Shown: piece by piece, positions 10,391 to 15,271 of the stretch | How the letters are laid out: each line of letters starts with the position of its first letter | How positions within the stretch are numbered: position 1 is the first letter of the stretch | DNA from: a bacterium | Lineage (GTDB): Bacteria; Planctomycetota; J058; JAJDCP01 | Length of the DNA: 15,271 bases | NCBI GenBank assembly: GCA_030428695.1 | Contig: JAUIEM010000242.1 | Coordinates: 1-15,271, forward strand | Direction of reading: 5' to 3' | Made by a program: the position numbers and the translations under genes | Notes under the pieces: generated by a model | Database searches by the model: none | What the model saw: the letters and a program-made list of their open reading frames with translations, nothing else | Told to the model about the DNA's origin: nothing

Positions 10391-12013
10391 TTGGACAGAA
10401 GAGACGTCGGCGAGCTCCTGCAGCATCTCGGCTTTCGTAGCGCTGGGGACGGCAAGCGGTACCGCGCGGACCTCGGGGGCGAGGGCCGCAAGCACGCGGT
10501 CTCCGCGAAGGTCTCGAGCACCTTCACCCACCTGCGCGTCAAGTCGGTCTTCCGGCTCGGAGAGGCTCCGGCGGACAGCGAGCTGCTGGTCCGGCTGATG
10601 CAGCTCAACCAGGAGATGCCGGTCGCGAAGTTCTGCCTGGACAAGAACTTCAACGTGCACGCCATCATGACCCTCCCCAACTCCGGGCTCGGGGACGAGC
10701 TGATCAACTCGGCCCTGTCGCTGTTGCAGTACTACGTGCGCCGGGTCGAGCGGAAGCTCGGCTCCCTGGTGCGGAACGTCCCCTCCCCCGCGCCGGCAGA
10801 GACGGCCCGGCCCCGGCCCGAGCCCGCCCCCGAGCCCAGCCCCGAGCCCGCCGCCGAGCCCAGCCCCGCGGCACGCCCGGGACCCGAAGCGCAGCCCGAG
10901 CCCTTCCGCCGACCCCGGCGGGCTTTCGAGCTGGGTGGAACCGCGCCGCGCAAGGGCAGCGGCCGGAGCACCCTGGTGCTGCGGGTCAGCGACCTGAGCC
11001 GCGAGGAGCAGCTGCGCAAGGTCGTGCTGCAGAGCAACGCGCCGCGCATGCAGGAGATGTGGCGGTTCGACTTCGACGACAGCCTGATCGGCGTGCCGGC
11101 GGTCTACACCGACCGCGCGCTGTTCGCCTCGAACGAGGGGGCGATCTACGCCCTGAGCCTGCGCGACGGCGGCCCGATCTGGCGCTTCGACTGCGAGGGG
11201 ACGCCGTCGTCGCCGGTCGGCCAGAAGCGGCAGTTCTTCTGCGTCGTGGCCTCGACCCTGATCGCAGCCGATGTCCGCACCGGGCGCCGGCACTGGAGCG
11301 CCCAGCAGAAGGCGAGCGCGCATTTCTCCACGCCGACCCTCGACGCCGGGCGGGTGCTGGTCGGCTCGGTCGACGGCAAGCTGCAGTGCTACGACGCCCA
11401 GGCGGGCAACCTGCTCTGGGCGTACCAGTGCCAGGCCTCGGTGCTCAGCCCTCCGGTGGTGCAGGATGAGCTGGTGTACGCGGTCGCGAGCGACGGCCAC
11501 ATCTACATCCTGCAGCTCGAGAACGGCAAGGAGCGGGCGCGCTTCATGATCCCCGGCGGCATCGAGTCGGTCGGCTTCTTCTCCCCGTGGATCTTCGCGG
11601 GCGCCGAGGGCAAGCGGCTGGTCGCCTGCGATCTCGGCAGCCGCAAGCCGATGTGGGAGGTCGAGGTCGGCTGCGACGTCAAGTCTCCTCTGCCGCCCCA
11701 CGTCGACGAGCACCGCGTCTACTTCGGCACCGCCCTGCCCGACGACAACCGCCTGTTCGTGCTCGACGCCGCGACCGGCAAGGGCCTGTACGAGATCAGC
11801 ACCGGCAGCTGGTCGGGGACGCCGCTCGGCGCGGGCAAGTCGCTGCTGCTCGCCTCGGACCGCGCGGTCTACCAGGTCGCGGCGGACAACGGCGCCTCGC
11901 GGGCGGTGTACACGGCCCGCGGCAAGATCACGACCGGCCTCGCCCTGTGCCGCGGACGGCTGATGTTCGGCACCGAGGGCGGCCACGCCTACTGCCTCCA
12001 GGTCGAGAGTTGA
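10391..12013 (+). CDS. YbjN/secretion-chaperone-like domain fused to a PQQ-type beta-propeller
   Basis: A 540-residue protein from a TTG start. Residues ~2-122 form a compact alpha/beta domain (HLGFRSAGDGKRYRADL, ELLVRLMQLNQEMPVAKF, DELINSALSLLQYYVRRVE), which by pattern resembles the YbjN / type III secretion chaperone-like fold. I am moderately sure of this. Residues ~132-172 are a Pro/Glu/Ala linker, and residues ~200-540 are a PQQ-type propeller with repeated YALSLRDGGPIWRF, LQCYDAQAGNLLWAY, LFVLDAATGKGLYE-like blades. Such propellers usually belong to exported proteins (BamB, quinoprotein dehydrogenases), but no signal peptide or lipobox is present, so a cytosolic scaffold or ligand-binding role is more likely. 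The PQQ-binding catalytic residues of dehydrogenases are not apparent. It follows the sigma factor gene by 104 bp and may be a partner or target of that system. The precise function is unknown. Confidence 0.8.
   Translation: MDRRDVGELLQHLGFRSAGDGKRYRADLGGEGRKHAVSAKVSSTFTHLRVKSVFRLGEAPADSELLVRLMQLNQEMPVAKFCLDKNFNVHAIMTLPNSGLGDELINSALSLLQYYVRRVERKLGSLVRNVPSPAPAETARPRPEPAPEPSPEPAAEPSPAARPGPEAQPEPFRRPRRAFELGGTAPRKGSGRSTLVLRVSDLSREEQLRKVVLQSNAPRMQEMWRFDFDDSLIGVPAVYTDRALFASNEGAIYALSLRDGGPIWRFDCEGTPSSPVGQKRQFFCVVASTLIAADVRTGRRHWSAQQKASAHFSTPTLDAGRVLVGSVDGKLQCYDAQAGNLLWAYQCQASVLSPPVVQDELVYAVASDGHIYILQLENGKERARFMIPGGIESVGFFSPWIFAGAEGKRLVACDLGSRKPMWEVEVGCDVKSPLPPHVDEHRVYFGTALPDDNRLFVLDAATGKGLYEISTGSWSGTPLGAGKSLLLASDRAVYQVAADNGASRAVYTARGKITTGLALCRGRLMFGTEGGHAYCLQVES
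10791..10906 (+). repeat. Low-complexity Pro/Glu-rich linker coding region
   Basis: The DNA alternates GAGCCC, CCCGCC and AGCCCC units encoding Pro-Glu-Pro-Ala/Ser repeats between the N-terminal domain and the propeller. A linker of this kind is extended and flexible and its length is likely to vary between relatives. Confidence 0.7.
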
Positions 12014-12023
12014 GCCGCCCGGG

Positions 12024-12052
12024 TTGACACGGCCCGCGCATCTCCCTACCCT
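12024..12052 (+). promoter_or_regulatory. Strong sigma70-like promoter before the propeller-PPK2 frame
   Basis: A perfect TTGACA (12024-12029), a 17-nt spacer, then TACCCT (12047-12052). It is the best promoter in the window and begins 11 nt after the preceding stop. The predicted start near 12059 gives a leader of about 86 nt. It shows the downstream gene is an independent transcription unit under housekeeping sigma control. Confidence 0.7.
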
Positions 12053-12091
12053 CACCGATGGCTCACATCGACGCGGGATCCTCCCCAAAAC

Positions 12092-12132
12092 GCCGCGCTG
12101 CACCGCGGCTGTTCGCACGTGGCAACTCCACG
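12092..12132 (+). promoter_or_regulatory. Two consecutive hairpins in the 5' leader
   Basis: The first has stem GCCGCG/CGCGGC (12092-12097, 12104-12109) with loop CTGCAC. The second has stem CGTGG/CCACG (12118-12122, 12128-12132) with loop CAACT and ends at the start of the ribosome binding region (GAGGGAAGG, 12132-12140), 4 nt before the ATG at 12145. The placement could affect mRNA stability or ribosome access. It matches no riboswitch class I recognise and lacks a T-run, so it is not a terminator. Confidence 0.45.
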
Positions 12133-12144
12133 AGGGAAGGATCG

Positions 12145-15100
12145 ATGGAAACACTCTCACACCTGGGGAAGGTCTCGGCGCTGTGCCTGACCTTCGCTCT
12201 GGCGGCACCGCTCTGCGCGCAGGACCAGCACTGGTCGCGCCAGTTCAAGAAGCCCCAGAGCAACACGAAGATGCTGCCCGGCACGGGCATGTCCGATGGC
12301 GGCGGTCGTCCGCGCTTCAAGAAGGTCAAGTGGCATGACGGCAAGCTGTGGATGGCCGGCGCCTGGGAACCGGGCGTCGATGCCCGCGACCTGACCAAGC
12401 GCCGCCAGAACGACTACTGGTACCTCTGGACCTGGTCCCCCGAGGACGGCTACCAGGCGGTCTGCCACCGCCACACCGCCCAGGGCGGACAGGGCCCGGA
12501 CGGGGTGATCAACGACTTCGTCTTCCTGCCGGACGGGCGGATGATCGTCGCGGGCGAGTTCACCCGCCTCGACAATCCCGGCGGCAACCGCTACCACAAC
12601 GTCAACGCGCTCGCGGTCTTCGACCCGAACGAGCCGACGGCCGACCGCTGGCAGCCGCTCGGCACTGTCCAGGCCAACGGCACGGTCAGCCCGGGCGGCA
12701 GCATCATGGCGCTCGCCTACGACGAGGTCGGCAACGACCTCTACATCGGCGGCACCTTCGGCGGCATCCGCCTGCCGAAGTCCGGCCCCCAGAGCGCCAA
12801 GATCCACCGCTACGACTTCGACACCGGCCACTACCAGCCGCTGTTGCCGGGCGTCGGCGGCGCGAAGCCCCAGATCAACAAGATCGTGGTCGACAACGCG
12901 ACCACCCCCGCGACGATCTACATCGGCGGGAAGTTCCACTACACCGCCGGCAACGGCCTGAACCCCGAGAACAGCGCCTCGACCGCGCGCTACTCGACCG
13001 GCTTCGCCATCTGGCAGGAGGGCAACGGCTGGCGCACCTTCCCCGCCAACTTCCCGACCGACGGCTCGGGCGGCAAGGAGGCGGGCATCCTCGACCGGGC
13101 CGGCGACTACGCGCGCTTCGACTCGGTGCACGTCCTCGACTTCCTGGTCGACGGTGAGGACATCTGGATCGTCGGCGCCTTCAGCCAGGGCCAGGCGAGC
13201 GGCGAGACCCTGCGCGGCATCGCGAAGTGGGACGCCGAGCGCGAGGTGTGGATGGACCCGACCGGGCGCGGCGGCGTCGGCCGCGACGTCTACTCCATCG
13301 GCAAGGCCGACAACGGCAAGATCTACTTCGCCGGGGCCTTTGGCGGGCGGGTGAACAAGGACTTCTACCCCGGCTTCGTCAACGGCGACCCCGCGCACAT
13401 GGCGCTGAGCTACGATCCCGCCAGCGACACCTGGGCCCAGCTCGGCTCGGGCCTGTCGGGGAACTCCCAGCCCGAGTGCCGGCTGACGGTCGCCGGCAAC
13501 GACGTCTGGTTCGTCGGCGACTTCGAGTACATCAACCCGGCGCACTCCGAGATCGACCGCACCGGCAAGAAAGAGTTCGAGTCCTGGTACGTCGCGCGCT
13601 GGAACGAGACGATCGACTTCGTCGCGAACCCTCCGGCCGTCGCCGATGCGAACGCTCCGTTCGAGCCCTGGGGCCCCGGCGCCAGCGCCCCGACCACCCC
13701 CCAGGCACGCGGCAACGAGCAGTGGTCGCGCGCCTTCCCCAAGCCGCCGCGGGCGACCGGGCGCAACTCGAACATGTCCGCAACGACCGGCATGGACGAC
13801 GGCACCGGCACCCCGGACATCTCGGGCATCGCCTGGATCGGCGACGTGCTCTACTTCTGCGGCAGCTGGCAGCCCGAGCGCAACAACCGCTGGTACGTGT
13901 GGAGCTACGACGCGACGAACGGCTGGACCTGCCTCGGCTCCGACCAGGGCGGCCTGAACAGCCCCCCCGAGGGCCTGCAGGCCCACGACGGCAAGCTGTA
14001 CTGCTACGGCGCGATCGCCGATTTCTCCGGGATCGGCATCTACGACCCCGCCGACGGCAGCTGGTCGAAGCTGACCGGGACCTACCAGGGCCGCGAGGTG
14101 GTCGGCAACGGCTCTCCGCAGGGCACCGGCGTGATCAACGACATCGCCTGGGACAAGAACGGCGACATGTACCTGGTCGGAAACTGGGCGCCGGGCCTCG
14201 AGAACCCGGAGTACGAGTACCCGACCGACGTCGCCGCCGTGCTGCGCGTAGACAGCTCCGGCGCGTACCACACGATGGGCCACTCGCTGAAGCCCGAGGA
14301 TCCCGGCAAGCCGGTCAAGGGTATCTACACCGTCCTGGTCGATGACTCGCAGACGCCGACCGACGTCTACATCGGCGGGACCTTCAACTACTACGGCCCG
14401 GTCCCGACCCACCAGTCGCGCATGGCCTTCAACGTGCTGAAGTGGAACCATGAGGAGGCCGACTGGCGGCCGCTCGGCAGCGGGGTCACCCGCAAGCTCA
14501 GCGAGGTCACCGCGCAGTACTACCCCGACGGCTTCCCCGGTCTGCCGGCGCACACCGAGGACTTCTCCGGCTTCCTCGCGGCGATCTTCCCCCGGGTCGA
14601 GGACCTGGTGATCGACGCCGCGGGCAACCTCTACGCCGGCGGCAGCATCGCGGTCCTCGACGACTCCCTGCCGATCGAGAGCCGCCAGGAGACCTTCGGG
14701 CTGGTCAAGTACGACAAGGCCGCGGACCGCTGGGTCAGCTGCACGACGGCCGGCGGCGTGTCCCGCGACATCCTGCAGATGACCTGGCTCGACGACACCC
14801 GCATGCTGCTCAGCGGCGGCTTCGTCTACGACAACGCCTGGAACCAGCTGCACAACGCGGCGATCTTCGACACCGCCAGCGGCACCCTCTCGCCGCTCGG
14901 CGGCGGGCTGTTGCGCTCGGGCCTCGAGCACGTGATCTCCTCGGGGGTCGTCCACACGGTCCGGGACGGGGAGTACTGGTTCGCGGGGCTGTTCGACTTC
15001 GTCGGCGCGAACGCGAACTCGGTCCTCGAGGGGCCGATCTCCTCGAACTACGTCGCCCACTTCGCGCCGGGGCGGAACCTCGACCCGAACCGCGGGCTGA

Positions 15101-15271
15101 ACGTCGCGGCGGTCAAGACCCTGACCGCGCCGAACAGCTTCTCCTCGCAGTCGTTCAAGGTGACCCTGCAGGCCGAGCTGATCAAGCTGCAGGACTGGGT
15201 CGAGGCCACCGGCGAAAAGATCGTGGTCGTCTTCGAGGGTCGCGACAGCGCCGGCAAGGGCGGCGTGATCA
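12145..15271 (+). CDS. Exported double seven-blade beta-propeller fused in frame to PPK2 (3'-truncated by window edge)
   Basis: One open frame of 1042 codons with no stop to the edge. I checked every codon. Residues 1-26 are a Sec signal peptide (hydrophobic core LCLTFALAAPLCA, cleavage near CAQ-DQ). Residues ~28-510 and ~525-976 are two homologous halves, each opening with a WSRxFxKP segment (W30 and W527). Each half has seven short strands of the (I/V/L)(Y/W)xxGxF type, for example LYIGGTF, IYIGGKF, VWFVGDF, VYIGGTF and YWFAGLF, suggesting 7+7 propeller blades related to Kelch/delta-60 proteins. From about residue 1004 the sequence switches to a PPK2 N-terminus, AELIKLQDWVEATGEKIVVV followed by FEGRDSAGKGG (Walker A, K1038). 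PPK2 transfers phosphate between polyphosphate and nucleotides, normally in the cytosol, so export would be odd. No Met or well-placed ribosome site offers a separate PPK2 start. A real fusion or a lost stop/assembly join are both possible. Confidence 0.85.
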   Translation, partial: METLSHLGKVSALCLTFALAAPLCAQDQHWSRQFKKPQSNTKMLPGTGMSDGGGRPRFKKVKWHDGKLWMAGAWEPGVDARDLTKRRQNDYWYLWTWSPEDGYQAVCHRHTAQGGQGPDGVINDFVFLPDGRMIVAGEFTRLDNPGGNRYHNVNALAVFDPNEPTADRWQPLGTVQANGTVSPGGSIMALAYDEVGNDLYIGGTFGGIRLPKSGPQSAKIHRYDFDTGHYQPLLPGVGGAKPQINKIVVDNATTPATIYIGGKFHYTAGNGLNPENSASTARYSTGFAIWQEGNGWRTFPANFPTDGSGGKEAGILDRAGDYARFDSVHVLDFLVDGEDIWIVGAFSQGQASGETLRGIAKWDAEREVWMDPTGRGGVGRDVYSIGKADNGKIYFAGAFGGRVNKDFYPGFVNGDPAHMALSYDPASDTWAQLGSGLSGNSQPECRLTVAGNDVWFVGDFEYINPAHSEIDRTGKKEFESWYVARWNETIDFVANPPAVADANAPFEPWGPGASAPTTPQARGNEQWSRAFPKPPRATGRNSNMSATTGMDDGTGTPDISGIAWIGDVLYFCGSWQPERNNRWYVWSYDATNGWTCLGSDQGGLNSPPEGLQAHDGKLYCYGAIADFSGIGIYDPADGSWSKLTGTYQGREVVGNGSPQGTGVINDIAWDKNGDMYLVGNWAPGLENPEYEYPTDVAAVLRVDSSGAYHTMGHSLKPEDPGKPVKGIYTVLVDDSQTPTDVYIGGTFNYYGPVPTHQSRMAFNVLKWNHEEADWRPLGSGVTRKLSEVTAQYYPDGFPGLPAHTEDFSGFLAAIFPRVEDLVIDAAGNLYAGGSIAVLDDSLPIESRQETFGLVKYDKAADRWVSCTTAGGVSRDILQMTWLDDTRMLLSGGFVYDNAWNQLHNAAIFDTASGTLSPLGGGLLRSGLEHVISSGVVHTVRDGEYWFAGLFDFVGANANSVLEGPISSNYVAHFAPGRNLDPNRGLNVAAVKTLTAPNSFSSQSFKVTLQAELIKLQDWVEATGEKIVVVFEGRDSAGKGGVI
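12229..15072 (+). repeat. Protein-level tandem duplication of a seven-blade propeller unit
   Basis: The two halves (about 12229-13605 and 13717-15072) begin with matching WSRxFxKP and TGMxDGxGxPx segments. They share a GVINDxxxxxxGxMxxxGxx blade and a YIGGTF blade, and both end with a (V/Y)WFxGxF strand followed by a YVAxxxxG-like segment. A Pro/Ala-rich linker (about 13620-13715) joins them. The similarity is clear in protein but too diverged in DNA to be a recent duplication. Confidence 0.7.
15109..15128 (+). other. 7-bp stem hairpin at the propeller-PPK2 junction
   Basis: GCGGTCA (15109-15115) and TGACCGC (15122-15128) pair perfectly around the 6-nt loop AGACCC. It lies exactly between the last propeller strand and the start of PPK2 homology. 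It has no T-run, and the codons across it all end in G or C, so it is inside coding sequence. It may be a relic of an old intergenic terminator or chance. Confidence 0.35.

Noticed and set aside
12170..12220. Lipoprotein signal (lipobox) in the propeller-PPK2 protein
   Set aside because: The residues before Cys24 are APL, lacking the small residue at -1, so an ordinary Sec signal peptide fits better.
12157..15060. 967-residue minus-strand open frame opposite the propeller gene
   Set aside because: It has a Val/Ala/Asp/Gly-rich shadow composition with no domain, whereas the plus strand has a signal peptide, promoter and repeated blade motifs.
15160..15271. GTG at 15160 as an independent PPK2 start
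   Set aside because: There is no purine-rich ribosome site upstream, and it would begin inside the first conserved helix. It cannot be fully excluded.

Overview
This is a very GC-rich bacterial window. Coding density is high, and in the stretch I checked codon by codon nearly every codon ends in G or C. No rRNA, tRNA, CRISPR array, insertion sequence or phage gene is visible. The gene mix fits Planctomycetota or another large-genome, kinase-rich lineage (Myxococcota is an alternative): two Ser/Thr kinases with unusual attached domains, an ECF-like sigma factor beside a kinase, several beta-propeller proteins, and a RNase Z-like enzyme of the type also found in plants. The lineage is inferred from gene content only.

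Region 1 (1-3367, + strand) is a protein-quality-control operon: the 3' part of a CbpA/DnaJ-type co-chaperone without a zinc finger, then after 27 bp a full-length ClpB disaggregase. Region 2 (3355-7333, - strand) meets clpB head-on with a 13-bp overlap of the two 3' ends. It holds a RNase Z-like metallo-beta-lactamase-fold gene followed by a soluble kinase fused to pentapeptide repeats and a C-terminal WD40-like propeller. A 183-bp divergent intergenic region with a good minus-strand promoter and a 10-bp inverted repeat separates this from region 3.

Region 3 (7517-12013, + strand) has three genes that look like a signalling module: an unrecognised ~350-residue N-terminal domain fused to a kinase, an ECF-like sigma factor, and a protein joining a small YbjN/secretion-chaperone-like domain through a Pro/Glu linker to a PQQ-type propeller with no signal peptide. 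Region 4 (12145 to the right edge, + strand) has its own strong sigma70-like promoter and a leader with two hairpins. It encodes an exported protein with two homologous seven-blade propeller halves. The reading frame then runs without a stop into the start of a polyphosphate kinase 2 (PPK2) domain, ending just after its Walker A motif at the window edge.

The most unusual item is this exported 14-blade propeller-PPK2 open frame. PPK2 enzymes are normally stand-alone cytosolic proteins, so it is either a novel fusion or a sequence/assembly artefact. The uninterrupted frame and GC-ending codons across the junction favour real coding sequence. Both kinases are also non-RD (HGD and HFD in place of HRD), and each carries an accessory domain that could act as sensor or scaffold.
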